Source: Agaricus subrufescens (taxonomy: Eukaryota > Basidiomycota > Agaricomycetes > Agaricales > Agaricaceae). From it: a stretch of DNA of 64,000 nucleotides. The notes under the pieces were generated by a model, which did no database searches, was not told the DNA's origin, and saw only the letters and a list, made by a program, of their open reading frames with translations. Shown piece by piece: positions 48,286-60,231 of this stretch; positions within the stretch are counted from its first letter, which is position 1, and each line of letters begins with the position of its first letter. Position numbers and translations under genes: made by a program. The stretch is from assembly GCA_029945375.1 (NCBI GenBank), contig CM057062.1:2495564-2559563 (forward strand). Reading direction: 5' to 3'.

Positions 48286-51131
48286 ATGTCTTCTCCCCCC
48301 CCCACTGATGACCCACCCCCATTTTATAACGTTATCAATGTTCTTGAAGACAGCAACATTCTGCTCGACAATCTAATTCGTCGCTCACTGCTCGAGCCTG
48401 GAGTCAATAGTTCACAATATATTCAAGCATTTTTGGAAAGCCTGCCTCGTCTGTTGCAATGGCTGGTCCATCAGGAGATCAGTAGCAGCATTATGAAGCA
48501 ATGGATGAAGCAACAATACACGAGCACTCTTACTTCACAGCTACAAAATCTTACCAGACCAGATAAAGGCTTCCATTTTAATGCTACATCAATTACAGCT
48601 GATCAGTTAAAAGAGTGCACAATTGACAAAATAGCTCAAGGAATGCAAACCTATGCACCTGATGTCTGGGAGTTGGTAGGAGAACTGTTGGATGCTGATC
48701 CGGCACTCGCTCGTCATCAGGAGAAGGAGAGAGAACGACGCGAAAAAGCAAGAACTACAAATGCCAATACTCAAATGAACATCACTAGTGTCTACAATGA
48801 CAATAATGATGATGGGCCCAGTATCAGAATTGTTGGTGATAATGAAGATGAGCCAGATGATGTTGAAGAGCAGATAGAGAATCAGCGGCTTACCTTACTG
48901 CGCATTGTAAGTCTTTCTTACTTTCAGCGTACATCCCAAGTATTCATATTAATAAAATAAGAAACAAGTTACCTGCATCAGTATTATGATGCAGGCAACA
49001 AATCAACACTGCAATTCAATGCAGGCGTTGATTGGAGTCTTCTTGCAGTCGTGCAATGTTTCCAAACAAACCCGGAACTTCTTGTCACATCTTGGTATAT
49101 CTATTTCTGTCACATCAATCAACCGTGCTATCAAGAATCTGTCTAAGGAGGCTTACCGGGATATTCAATGTGTAGGAGCAACCCTTTTAGCATCATACGC
49201 CTATGACAACCTCGACATCAACCTAGACCATGTTATTCCCACCGCTGAAGGTTCTACTACTGACACTCTTGTCCATTTGACAACAGCCTCAATGTTTCCC
49301 CTACATCCCATGACCACCAAAGACGAGCTCAATTATTCTGACTACATACGAGAGCTTTTTGTCAACCCACCCCTTCCCTCAACCATGGCTCAGTTGATGA
49401 CCAGCTTCCCCTCAATGTATAATGAGCTTGATGACCAGGGTTGTTCTATTCAAGATTGCTTCAATGCATGGAAATTTTTGTTCGACCTTATTACCTACAG
49501 TCCACCTGGTTTTTCTGCATTTAAAGAGAAGTTAGGAGAGCCCGAAGAAATTGATTGCATACCACTTACGAAAACAAAGCCAGTACTGCTTCATGCCTCA
49601 AAAATAGGGCCAAGCACACCAGCAAAGAACGCGACCGTGATGGAGGAGTTTTTTGCTCAGGCAAATGTCGGAGACTCACAAATGACTTCTAATAGCCCCT
49701 ACCATTCCAGAGCCGCCAATCGCAATCCCCCTGTTAATCCTGAAAACACCATAATCCCTGTCTTTGGGGACCTATTGACAGGGCAACATATCCATAGTCT
49801 CCAAAATTCCCGGATCAATGATGTCAGCCCTAGCAAAAGGTTTCAAGCACAAGTTTTTTGTCATGGATGGTTCCATGCACGCATGGCTTGTGCCAACGCC
49901 ATCTGGAAGCGACATATTGAGAAGGCTGAGTGGCAGAAGTATCTGGGGAGCCTAATGCAATACATCATGAAATTACGACCTCGCGAAAAGAACAAAATTC
50001 AAACAAATCCTACCTTCTGTCAGCTACATGAAGTCATACTTCATGTTGGGATTGTACTTCGTCTTGATGTGTGGCGGGTAGAAGTGTGCCGACGTCACCC
50101 AGATGTTTCATCATTAGACAAGTGGATTGAGAGTAAGCCAGATTGGAACAAACTGGGCGAAATAGCGGCTCACCTGGCACAAATGACTATCGCACCACCA
50201 GACCTCTCATCTGGCTTAAGTCCGGGTTCATCGGAGTGCGACAAAGTTCTTGAGATGACTAGAGCTTACCACAAGGACTTTCTGCTGTACGAAGAAACAA
50301 ACTATGCGATGAACCATGGCGATATGGGCCGGCTTGATTCTTGCCTCACAGAGTGGATGTAAAGGAATTCTTCGGTACCTCAAGAATATGTACGTCAAAT
50401 TTCCTAAGCCACTTGCGTGAGTACACTTCCAAAATTATTCAACGAAGAAGACTCACTTTCATTCAAGTACAGCTATACGAATGAACTCCCTGGTCAATCC
50501 AACCGGTCACAAAGATGGCTTTCATGGGATAGACTGGGTGATAGAACATAACAATCTTTACATCAAACGAATTTTCGGTGGCTCTGGGTCTAATCATACA
50601 GTCGATCGAATGATCGATGCCTCGCCTTTAATTGAAGTATATAAAGACATCCGACATCAATTCGAGCGAATGTTTTGCTTAACGCACAAAACGAGCCAAC
50701 ATTATCCGCCAAAAATGAAGGTTACGTTCAAGAGGGTTCACGAGTACATGGAGCAAGAGAAAACAAACGAATTTATTGCAGGGAGGCAGAAGGGATACAC
50801 ATTGGTGAATACTATACAGGCGGGTATGGTTAAATTGATCGTGTCGGTAGACAAGGAGCAAGCAAGGTTGATCCAAGAGAGCAAGACACAAGAGCAGCTG
50901 ACAGTGGAGGCGGCACGATGGAGAGCAAATCTAGACAGTGGCCAGACACGAGACAAAGACAGCAAAGAGCAAGGAAGCACCGAGCCAGTTCTCAACCAAC
51001 AGTTAGACATTGAAGCAGGGCAAAACGTGCACACAGAAGCGATAGAGAATGAACAAGAGTACGATGAAGACGAGCATGAGGCAGAGAGAACCACAGATGA
51101 CGGAAGCTTGTTTGTTGACGAAGTTTTGTGA
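48286..51131 (+). CDS. DUF6589-like protein of the 8.3-kb element, frame probably broken near 50360
   Basis: Exon 1 48286-48906 starts MSSPPPTDDPPPFYNVINV; a GT-AG intron leads to 48962 and KQVTCISIMMQATNQHCNSM. The next frame runs to 50362, and 50481-51131 continues with NSLVNPTGHKDGFHGIDW, then HNNLYIKRIFGGSGSNHTVDR. These are hallmarks of the DUF6589 family as I remember it, repeated in mushroom genomes and of unknown function. Between the two parts the frame stops (TAA 50360-50362). The bases after it, read in another frame, give GCKGILRYLKNMYVKF and then splice in phase to AIRMNSLVNPTG, so a small deletion is likely. A 111-bp intron (50359-50469) would also restore phase but would drop that conserved-looking stretch. 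The C-terminal 90 residues are acidic. Confidence 0.7.
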
Positions 51132-51481
51132 TAGGTATCAGGGCGGATGGGTTTCAGTCGCATTACTAGGGAGAGCTTCAATGGTGTTTGGCGGGTAAAG
51201 ATACCAATGAAAGTAGGACTGAGAGGCACTCGGCATGCACAAATGTTGATACACCAATGGTAACGTTGACTGAGGCAGCGCAGCCATTGATGACGATGGA
51301 GGTTCATGTGTGTTAGCACCAAGATTTTCTTGTCCTATTCCTACTGAGTCTATTAGTTCTTGTTTTACCTTCTTCGAAATTTTACATGATCGTTCTGAAC
51401 ACGAGTATTAAAATTCGAGAGGATTGGAGCGATAAGTTACTCACAATTATGACCTATCTGCTTACATTGTCCACAACAGTT
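51132..51481. other. Spacer between convergent element genes
   Basis: About 350 bp between the stop of the DUF6589 gene and the stop of the RecQ-like gene. Expected to hold both 3' UTRs. No further gene seen. Confidence 0.6.
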
Positions 51482-52241
51482 TCAAGAACGTGTGCGAGTC
51501 TGCTCTGTTTGGAGCTGCGGAGAGGGGAGTGATGCCAAGTCGGCGGGAGCTTTAGGTGGCTGGGCGTCAGGAACAATGGGTATGGGCGGCTGGGCTTCAA
51601 GAAGAGGAGATGCTGTCGGGGGTGCATTAAGGAGAGTCTCTTCAATTGCACACTCAGGGATTTCTTCATGTAGATGAGGCGGAGGCGTATGGGCTATGGT
51701 TAAAAGGTTTTCAGTTTCTTCTGATTTTTCAAAAGGTGAATGACAAGCTAGCAGCACAAGAAGTGAATCACCGCAAATGTCGATCCACTGCTGAGACCAA
51801 TTCATTTCCCTTTGTAAATGAGGAATTTGCAAGATTTTGTCGAGTGTCCAACAAGCAAGAACACATTCGAGGACTTGGTCGGGCATCAATAGCTGAGTAC
51901 CCAGCCGACGAACAACACCTTGGCCCAGGTGTGCTATCGCTTGATCTTGACGCCATTTGTATAGTTTCTCCTGGAATGCGGAATGTTGGGGACTTCTGTT
52001 GTATGAACTAGGTATGATCGAGCGTCGTGGAGTGCTTTGTTTCTTGCGAGGGGCAATATTGAGCTTCAAGAATTTGTCCGGGTTACATTTGTCACAGCAG
52101 AATTGACCGGTCTTTGGTCTGCAGTGCTCGCAACCCTCAGAGGAATTGGGATCACAGCAGTGATGAGCCCAGGTGACTGCAAGAAAATAAGACGTTATGA
52201 ATGAGAGGTAACGAGTATGTACTCACTTCGCTTGTCATTTG

Positions 52242-54477
52242 CATCAGCAAAAAGTCTGCCAACTTGAGGCAACTTGAGAAAATCAGTACTTGAGAGCACC
52301 TTGATGAGCTATTCAACTAGGTCAAGTAATTGTCCAAATGAGACTTCAAGTAAATTTGCTTGAACATCTTCTTGAAAATACAGCCTATGGTGTCATCAAG
52401 GTAAAAGCAAGTAAATTCAAGTTATTCACAAATAAACCCAAACAAACTCAAGTTGATGCCAGTCAAATGCAAGTTAGATTCAAGTTAGATTTGAGTCAAA
52501 TGCAAGTCAGCTCAAATCAAACACAAGTAGATAAAAGTAGATCTCAAATTAGCTGCAAATTGGCCTCAAGTAGACCTCAACTAACCCCCAATTAGAAGCT
52601 CAAGTTGCATTGGATTACATTAGACTTAGACAAGAAACCCAGGGAAACAACTATAGTCACAGTGTAAACAAAAATAAGACATTTAGATAAGTAAGGCTGT
52701 CTATACATTTATCATGGAATACACTATCTATGGAGATATAGGAAAACATTGCAGGAGTTATGTATTCTGCCACTTTTCTGCTTAGAATCTTGTATCTATA
52801 CAACTGAAGTATATATTTTTGAGGCTCAAGAGTTTGAATATGAGTTTACATTATTTCTCTGATCAAGCCTGAAGGATATATAGCGCATTTTTGTGTTTTT
52901 TATATATCTTTAGGGACACATCTCACCAAAAACATGTAGAAAAATTTATTTGACATCAGATTTGGATTTCTGGGCCTTGAAAACATATATTGATACATTT
53001 AAATCATATAAATCTGTGCAGAGATGAGATGGAAACCACCCTCAGCTATAGTTTGGGGGACTTGTACTCGAAATTCTAAGTCTAAAGGTCATGTGACATA
53101 CTTGTTCCTGTAGAGCCTGTTATGCTGGTTGTAAAATTCTGCAAAAATAATTATAAATTACAAAGAAATAAATTAACATGAGTATGTCTATATGTTTTTG
53201 TTAAATAACATACCCATTATGGAAATATTAAAAAGCACAACTGTAGTTTGATGTTTTATACCACTTTTCTATATCAAATTTGATGATTTGAAGATGTATG
53301 TATATGTATAAAAGGCTGGGAAATGCAAACATAAAAGTAGATTTTTTCTTCTATGACATCTGGAGGAGATTAAGCTCATTTTTGCGTTTTTTATATGTTA
53401 TTCTTCTTGTATCTTGTCAGAAAGTCAATATTAAATATTTATAAAATGAGATTTGGAATCATAGACATAGAAAACATATATATACGTCATTAGATCATCA
53501 GATTATATGCAGAAATGGCCCAGAAACTACCCCCACCCACTGTTTGGGGGATGCTGGCCCGAAAATTGATGTCAAAAGGTCATGTGACATGTTGAACTTC
53601 TGTTTCGGGTGCAGCAATTGATTCTTTCTCTCAACCACCATCTACCCTGCCCTCTATATCCTCTCTCCTTCTCCCTACCCCACAAACCTGTCTCAAAGTT
53701 GAGTACTCATTGTTTTATTCATCTAGTACCTTTATAGCTCATTTGTAGCTTATCTAGGGCGCTTTTTTTGCCTATTTAGGACGCTTTTTTTAGGGTATTT
53801 TTGGGAGATCTAATGAGGATAAGCTGGCCTGTGTTGAGTCTTTATTTTCTCATGTTTCAAAGTGCATTTCTGAGCTTCAAGACTAGGTCCAGCTACCTTT
53901 CTTGTATATGCCTATAGCCTACTTTAAGGGAGATCCATGTGAGTATCTGCTATGTTATTATATATTGGTAGATTATACATAGTGTATGTAATGTATTTTA
54001 TTTATATTATTGAGCTCACTTGGATGTTCTTGGAGCAACTTGAGATTTACATGATCCAATTTCAAAACATACTTGAAATAACTTGAGATACAGTTGGAAC
54101 TTTGAGATGTCTTCGAAAGATACTTGATACAACTTGTAATATACATCAAGTAGCTTGAGATAAGTTTGAGATATACAACAAAGCATGGAATACACTTGGT
54201 GTCATACTTATGAGATCTTGAGATACTCTAGAGACTAGACTTGAAGTAGTTTGAGTTTACTTGACACTACTGAGGAATTATTTGCAGATGCTTGGAATGC
54301 TCATTTTGAAAAGGCTTGGGAGAGCTTGAAAGACAACTTGAAATTTTGGTCTCAAGTAGCTCTTCAAGATTAGACCCTGACTTGAGCATACTTGAGGAGA
54401 AAAACTACTTGAAGGCTACTTGAAGAATTTTCAAGTAAGTCTCAAGTAGCTTCAAGTGGCCAAATTTTTTGCTGATG
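52242..54477. mobile_element. 2,236-bp non-autonomous element nested in the RecQ-like gene
   Basis: Termini are imperfect inverted repeats of about 28 bp: CATCAGCAAAAAGTCTGCC then AACTTGAGG at the left; reversed at the right, CATCAGCAAAAAATTTGGCC then ACTTGAAG. The dinucleotide TG flanks both sides (52240-52241 and 54478-54479). Removing the element with one TG joins the helicase frame as LYF-ANDKR-ITWAHHCC, which fits the family. Next to each end are many copies of CAAGTAG/CAACTTGA words (52260-52620 and 54010-54460). The middle is AT-rich and has no credible gene, so the element must have been moved by another copy's enzyme. Superfamily not identified. Confidence 0.82.
52690..53620. repeat. 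Degenerate internal tandem duplication, ~490-bp period
   Basis: Two diverged copies can be aligned: a stretch ending gtttgggggacttgtactcg and aaaggtcatgtgacatac (to about 53103), and a second ending gtttgggggatgctggcccg and aaaggtcatgtgacatg (to about 53592). The words catttttgtgttttttatat (52885) and catttttgcgttttttatat (53378) also pair at the same spacing. It lies in the core of the nested element. Confidence 0.65.
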
Positions 54478-56174
54478 TGCGAAATATAGCTGGGGGACTT
54501 GGCGGCGACAGGGAACATAGGAGGGGAGATTAATAAAATCGTCTAGGGCAGACCCGGGTAGCACACCAGGTCCCCGTCCCTTCTTTGCGTTCGTGGGATT
54601 GTGCGGGGCTATTTCAGGTCGAGTGTACTTTTGCTCGCTTTGATGGGACCATGTGGCTTCTGATGGCTCGGAAATTAAATCAGAGGATGTCAACGGAGCT
54701 TGAACTGTCATCAGGCTGTCGCTGTCATCCTCGACGCTTGCGAATCCAGTTCGCGGTCGTTGACGACGGCCCTCCTGTGAATCGCAACTACTCTGTTTGT
54801 AGCCGACTGAGCATCCTTTTCCCCCCTGAACAATATCCTTCTTTTCAACCAACAGAATGCCTATGCCTTGTGCACCTGGAGATCGTGCTGCGCGTCCAAA
54901 CCGCTGCCATAGCGTGCAAAAATTGCATGTTGCCTTATATTGGACCACGATGTCTACATCGCCAACATCCATACCCTGAAGAGCCAGTGAGTAGATTTTC
55001 TTCAAACCTCGTTGTAAAAGAACTCACTAAACCGAATGCATCTGTGCAAATCAATCCCCATACCTCACTATTGCGAAACTCTCTGACTTTTTCCTCACGG
55101 TAACGCTGGCTCATCGTCGAGTGGAACCATGCCACCTTCGAGTGATGCTCTCGAAGCAGCTGTTGGTGAAAAAACTTGGTTGCGGCCTCGGCCTCCTTTA
55201 TATCGTCAAAAAATACTAAAAATTTGGGAGGTTTGTCCATTCCTGTTTGCCAATTGTGTGGAATGAGAAAACCCAGGTCTTCAAAGGATGACGATGGACT
55301 CTTCAATTCTTGAACCCAGAGAGCAATATCTGGGCAGTCGTTTGTGCAAAGAACCTGGGTTAGGGAGTCGGGGTTTATATGCAGCAGGCGACGTATCTCG
55401 GCAATGATGGGAGGAGGGAGCGTAGCCGATGCGACGTAGAAGCCCACGGGTTCAGAGATAAGGTAGCATATAATCCCCACCGCCAAATAATGTTTGCGAA
55501 AGCCTCCCCACTGTGTTATACAGTGTCCCTCGTCAAAAACAAACCCCAGGATGTGCTGGGTGAATGAGGATTTCTTCCAGAGATCCTTTAGCTCATTGCT
55601 TGTGACGAGGATCTCTGGATTCATTACAATGACTTCATATCGTCCTTGTTCTATGTCCTGCTCTACCTGGTAAGTTTGATGGAAGTACATTTGATCTGTT
55701 ACTTACCTTAAATGTCAAAGAGGTCGTGTTCTCGGCTGCCACAGCCACAGCCGAAATCCCAGCTTCTGTAAGGGTTTCCACATTCTGTTTTGCAAGTACA
55801 TTCAATGGGCTGATGACAAATAGTATTCTCTTGTGTCCATCCTCCTGTGCCATCAGCAGGGGGATCCAAAAGGAGAGAGTTTTCCCTGCTCCTGTCGGCG
55901 CACAGCCGATGACATCCTGACCCGCATAGAAGGCCTTTGCGACCTCTATTTGATACCAACAAGGCCGCTTCTTGAACCTTCTTTGAACTAAATTGATTAT
56001 GCGCTCATTAGTCCAATCGGATCGCAGGGATTCAGGGTGTGATGGTACGGCGGGCATTTATACGGATGATGAGCGTGACAATTATTATTAGAATAATCAA
56101 TATAATTAATTGGATTACATATGTTGCTGATCCCAATCTCGCTGCTATTGTAATCATTGGTGATGGCCGAAACT

Positions 56175-56279
56175 CATATGGTGCCAGCCGCTAACTGCGT
56201 TAGCAAACCCTTACTTTGTTCGTGTTTGGTTGAGTCCGCTATAAGGACGTACGCACATGAGTGAGCTGGGTAGGAGCCT
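56175..56279 (-). repeat. Right inverted terminal repeat of the 8.3-kb element
   Basis: Reverse complement of the left end: inner block tggtgccagccgctaac at 56179-56195 and outer tip GAGCTGGGTAGGAGCCT at 56263-56279. The central part differs from the left copy. Confidence 0.85.
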
Positions 56280-56339
56280 GAATTTGCGCCCGGATTTGAA
56301 CAAGTGCGGACCATCAAACTGATAGGGATCCAACGAATG

Positions 56340-57575
56340 CTACAAGTTGGCGGAGACACTAGACTGGGATGGCAGCCCTGCTGTCTCAACCTCCATCTCT
56401 TGTTCCCGCGCTGTAGTATCAAGTTCACTGACAGTAGGAGACTGCGCGAAAGTTGGTATGCTAGGTTCCACCAAGGTCTGATTCTTTGACAATATTCTGT
56501 TGCTTGTGACACGAAACAACACGACAAGTGGGCACGTCACCTATATTTGAGGTCAAAATTACTACTCCAAACGCCACGTACGAAAAGTACTCACTTGTAC
56601 TTGAGATAATAGAAACGGTACCATAACCAACGAAGGTGAGTTTGCGGAATAGGCAACCATAAAAAATATACTAAAGGAAGATAGTAACAGAGTGCACTCA
56701 AAAAGCATAGTGATTATGCTCATATATCTAACTTGTAGATGCTCCCCCAGAGATCTAAGCAGTGAATGTCGAAAGATTAACAAGTAAATACTAATCATGG
56801 TTGTGAGCTCCCATGATAGAGCGGTGGAAGTAGCTCCCCAGATCAAAACCCAATCCTTGGAAGCTAAGTAATGGGAGAGATGGGATGGAGCGAGAACTTG
56901 TATGACAAATATTATGCCAGATACTGTCAAGGTCTCGATGTATCAGGGTCATGATAGCACAATATAATCGGAAAGACAAACCTATTGAGGCTAGGAACAG
57001 CACAAATGGTATGCTCATCATTACCCCATGCCACAAAGCACTTTTCTGACAAAAAGTTCCCACCGCAAGTTTCTGAATAATGAAATAGGTTCTGATCTAA
57101 GAAGCAAAAATTGTAAATGGTTTGTTAAAGGCGGAAGATTTCTATAGCTCACACGATGAATATTTGTGAAAATATGGCAGAGGATTGATGTCACATATGC
57201 CACCCTGAATGTTGTTACATTTTGGAAAACGTGCTTCACAAGATACTGCGCTGGACCGCCAGACAAACTCATCGTCCCATCAAAAGCTCCCTTCCCTACT
57301 AAGATGACCGGAATCATGCTGGCAGTTGCAAAGCCTAAGAGTAGAAATACTTGAGCAAGTGGATACACTTGTCTCCACCCTGAAGTTGTACCCCCGACAG
57401 AGAGTGTACGCTTTTTCTTTGAGGTCAACCGGAATTGAGGAGAAAGAAGACGTATGCAAGAAAATGAGAGAGCAAGGTTCAGACCGTAGCATATACATGA
57501 TAATATAATGCCATAGAACCAGTAATTCTCACTCTGATGGAGAAAGTCAGGATCTGCGAGGGGAGGAGAATACAT
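56340..57575 (-). CDS. Multi-span membrane protein, family copy C, intact
   Basis: Exon 1 from 57575 encodes MYSPPLADPDFLHQSENYWF and three hydrophobic segments to TNIHR. The second exon begins IRTYFIIQKLAVG. The third begins VSGIIFVIQVLAPSHLSHYL and has NWVLIWGATSTALSWEL-type segments (here DWVLIWGATSTALSWEL). The last encodes VTCPLVVLFRVTSNR and a longer polar tail than copy A, ending at the TAG 56340-56342. Intron positions equal those of copies A and B. More distant from A and B than they are from each other. The right end of the 8.3-kb element lies 60 bp beyond this stop, probably in its 3' UTR. Function unknown. Confidence 0.78.
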
Positions 57576-58998
57576 GTGAGTAGGTCGATCACCGGGTCGA
57601 TGGAAGGCTTTATAAATCGAGATATCGGTTCAGTACCCCGTGGCAAACGGGAATGTTGTCATGATTAGCGTCGGTCCACTATCAGTAGTCATTAAAAATA
57701 GTATCATCAGCTCCACCGTGCAGAAGTCCGACATTAGGAAAACTCCGATTAGTATTGCTACTGTAATTAATCACATTAATTCTTACTGCCGCTCGCAATA
57801 ATTTTCTAGGATGCCAGCTTCACCTTCAGACTTCAAACACTTAAGGACCTGGAGGTTTGACCAGACGAGAGCCTCAGTAACAAGTATCAGGGTGGATCCT
57901 GCAAGTCCGATTTACATGTTCTTAAGTCATAGATGTCCTGGAAACAAGAACACTGATATCGTAGTTAGGTTTGTAGCACATATGCGATAATATGTCGGAA
58001 TATTTTCTGCTACGTTATTTGACGCTTAACCTGATTCACTACCCTCGGCCTAGGGCTCATGATCTAATAGGATGAAGTAATCGTTGGATCAGACTGTTCG
58101 GGTCAGGTTTTTGCCATACATCGCCATGAAACCAACCATTCTTGCTTCACTGGAGAAAGTCGGGACCCGGAAGGTTGGTTTTATGATTCTTAGTGAGAAG
58201 ATAATTACAGAATAATTGCTTCATGGTTTCATGATAAAAATATTAGATGTGGCATCCCGGAATCCGGAATCTCCGACGAGCGGTCTTGATTGAGGGCGCC
58301 TGTGCAGTAGGTGGCTAATCCGACTCGGAATCATGAATAGTCTTATGAGTCAACTTGAGTCTTACAGCGCAACAATTCGGGGATTATACTAAAGGCATTT
58401 TTGTCGCATCTATTGTTGTTTGATTTTGCGGAGTTGAGTTTCATTATTTTAATCCATAAATTATGCCACAGTCGCGATGTTTTTCTTTGTATTGTTCTAC
58501 GTTCCTCTACAGTTGACTAGTGGGTATGAATCTGTCTATGATGCCACTTATCGGCGTCTTGGGAGCTTGGGACTATTTTCTTAATTGTCTCAACTAATAG
58601 AGAGCAATGTTTTGTAGTAAGTTAAAAGCTGAGTATTCCAGCAGCACGGTTGTATACGTGAGCAACATTACTCTAATAACAACCTCATTTGAGCAAAAAG
58701 GCCAGAAGAAATAGTGACAGGTAAGGTTCATCTTCTAACAAAATATACCCGGATTAGCAAGCTACTTGTAGTTTGAAAATTGTACTGATGACTCTGGATT
58801 TATTTCAACCAATAGCGGTGTGCCTTGTACATGGTAAGTAACAATAAATATTGCAACCTTCAGCACAATCCCATCCAGGCAGTTAATGCTCAACATTTGT
58901 ATAAAGCAAAAGTTACAATTACTATTATCATAAACGTGGGGATGTCTACGTTTCTAAGAAATGAGCCGAGTTATTCAGAAAAAGCTACTAATTTAGTG
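57576..58998. other. Intergenic, with a small relic of the membrane-protein family
   Basis: About 58122-58200, read on the minus strand, resembles the first codons of the family gene (PTFRVPTFSSEARMVG against LADPxFLQxSENYWF), so a sixth copy probably decayed here. The rest is AT-rich with no gene seen. Confidence 0.45.
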
Positions 58999-60231
58999 CT
59001 ACGAGGGTGTAGAGACTGCAGTCTCAAGCTGGGGTCTGCTCGCCTCAGGCCCTGTCGTAAGTTGTGGTACCACATCATTTTCGCTGGCCACAGAATGGCG
59101 AACAAAACTTGGCATGCTCGGTCCCACAAAAGTTGGGCTTTTAGACAATGCTCTATTGCTCGTAACGCGGAACAGCACAAGGAGAGGAGACGTCACCTGT
59201 AGTTCAAATTAAGACAACCATCTACAGTATATGATAGGAAGGTGTACTTACTTGGACCTGAGATAATAGAAAAGGTACCATAACCAGCGAGGGTGATTTT
59301 GCGGAATAAGCGACCATGAAAAATATACTGAAGGAAGATAACAACAAAGTGCATTCAAAAAGCATCCCTATTATGCCCATGTATCTAATCTGGAGATGTT
59401 CCCCCAAGGATCTGAGGAGTGAGCGTCGGTAAACCAGCAAGCAAATACTAATCATGCTTATGAGTTCCCACAAAAGGGCAGTGGCGGTCGCTCCCCAAAT
59501 TAAAACCCAATCTTTAGAAGCCAAGTAATGCGAGAGGTGGGATGGGGAGAGAACTTGGATGACAAATATTATGCCAGACACTGTCAAGTTCTTGAATTAT
59601 GAGACTCATTGTGAAATAGCCAAGAAGGACAAACCTGTCGAGGCACAAAACAGAGTAAGTGGTATGCTCATCACTGTCCCATGCCACAGAGCACCTCTCC
59701 GACAAAATGTCCTCATCGCGTGTTTCTGGATGATAAAACATGTTTTGATCTAAAAAAGGAAGAGTTATCGATGGCAGTCAAAAACAGAGAAACGGTTCTA
59801 TTACTTACGAGGCGAAGGCTTATGCAAATATGACAGAGGATCGACGCCACGTATGCCACTCTGAGCGTCGTAACATTTTGAAAAACATGTTCAACAAGGT
59901 ATTGCGCGGGGCCGCGGGATGAATCTATCGTCCCACTAAAGGCACCCTTCCCTACGATGACAACAGGAACCATACTGGCAGTCGCAAAACCAGCAAGAAG
60001 GAATACGGATCCAAGGGAATAGAGATTTACGCGGTCAGGATTTGAATGCAAAACACGCGATGGGCCATCTTTCTTTGAGGAGGATCGAAGTTGTGGTAAA
60101 AGGAAACGCGTGCAGGAAAGAGCGAGAGCTAAGTTAAGTCCGTAACACATGCATGACAATACAATGCCGTAGAACCAGTAATTCTCGCTCTGCTGGAGAA
60201 AATCTGGATCTGAGAGGTTGGGAGGGAACAT
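58999..60231 (-). CDS. Multi-span membrane protein, family copy D, intact
   Basis: Exon 1 from 60231 encodes MFPPNLSDPDFLQQSENYWF and hydrophobic segments to CISLRLV. Exon 2 begins IKTCFIIQKHAMRTF. Exon 3 begins VSGIIFVIQVLSPSHLSHYL and ends PFLLSQVQ. Exon 4 encodes VTSPLLVLFRVTSNRALSKS and a polar tail ending STPS before the TGA at 58999. Splice phases agree at all joins. Closest to copy C. Membrane topology is about six to seven spans; function unknown. Confidence 0.78.

Larger units (their letters stand above)
51482..56057 (-). pseudogene. RecQ-like DNA helicase gene of the 8.3-kb element, split by a transposon
   Basis: Minus-strand exons 56057-55707, 55666-55028, 54975-54478, then interrupted by a 2.2-kb element; the gene resumes at 52239-52227 and ends with 52176-51482. 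Counting the 2-bp duplication once, the parts add to 2,196 nt (731 aa) in one frame. Walker A is CAPTGAGKT (residues 52-60). The DEAH box reads DEGH (162-165) in FVFDEGHCITQWG. Motif VI reads QRFGRAARS. A zinc-binding-like region follows (HHCCDPNSSEGCEHC, then CCDKCNPDKF), then a helical domain (YKWRQDQAIAHLG, GTQLLMPDQVLECVLACW) typical of fungal RecQ-like proteins of mobile families. As it stands, translation ends in the insert after FAHQQKIWPLEAT. Before insertion it looks to have been intact. Confidence 0.82.
47947..56279. mobile_element. 8.3-kb DNA transposon with inverted terminal repeats, encoding DUF6589 and RecQ-like proteins
   Basis: The left end begins AGGCTCCTACCCAGCTC (47947) and the right end finishes with its exact reverse complement (56279). 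About 85-105 bp inside, both ends again share AGCGGCTGGCACCA (48031 on; reversed near 56181), so the inverted repeat spans about 105 bp with a diverged middle. GAATTTGCGCC lies immediately outside both ends (47936-47946 and 56280-56290), a perfect 11-bp target duplication. Inside are a DUF6589 gene (+) and a RecQ-like helicase gene (-) that converge. No known transposase signature (DDE of hAT, MULE or mariner, or a Helitron Rep) was recognised. An 11-bp duplication with long termini is like Mutator elements. The ends and duplication are seen directly; that the two genes drive movement is inference. Confidence 0.85.

Noticed and set aside
48986..50362. Separate gene starting at 48986
   Set aside because: The frame continues the 48286 exon across a good GT-AG intron, and the upstream codons KQVTCISI belong to the same conserved region.
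52260..54460. CRISPR-like array from the repeated CAAGTAG/CAACTTGA words
   Set aside because: Repeats are short, irregular and in both orientations, with no constant spacer length; they are subterminal repeats of a DNA element in a eukaryotic genome.
47947..56279. Helitron interpretation of the RecQ-containing element
   Set aside because: It has inverted ends and an 11-bp target duplication, and no Rep motif; Helitrons lack both features.
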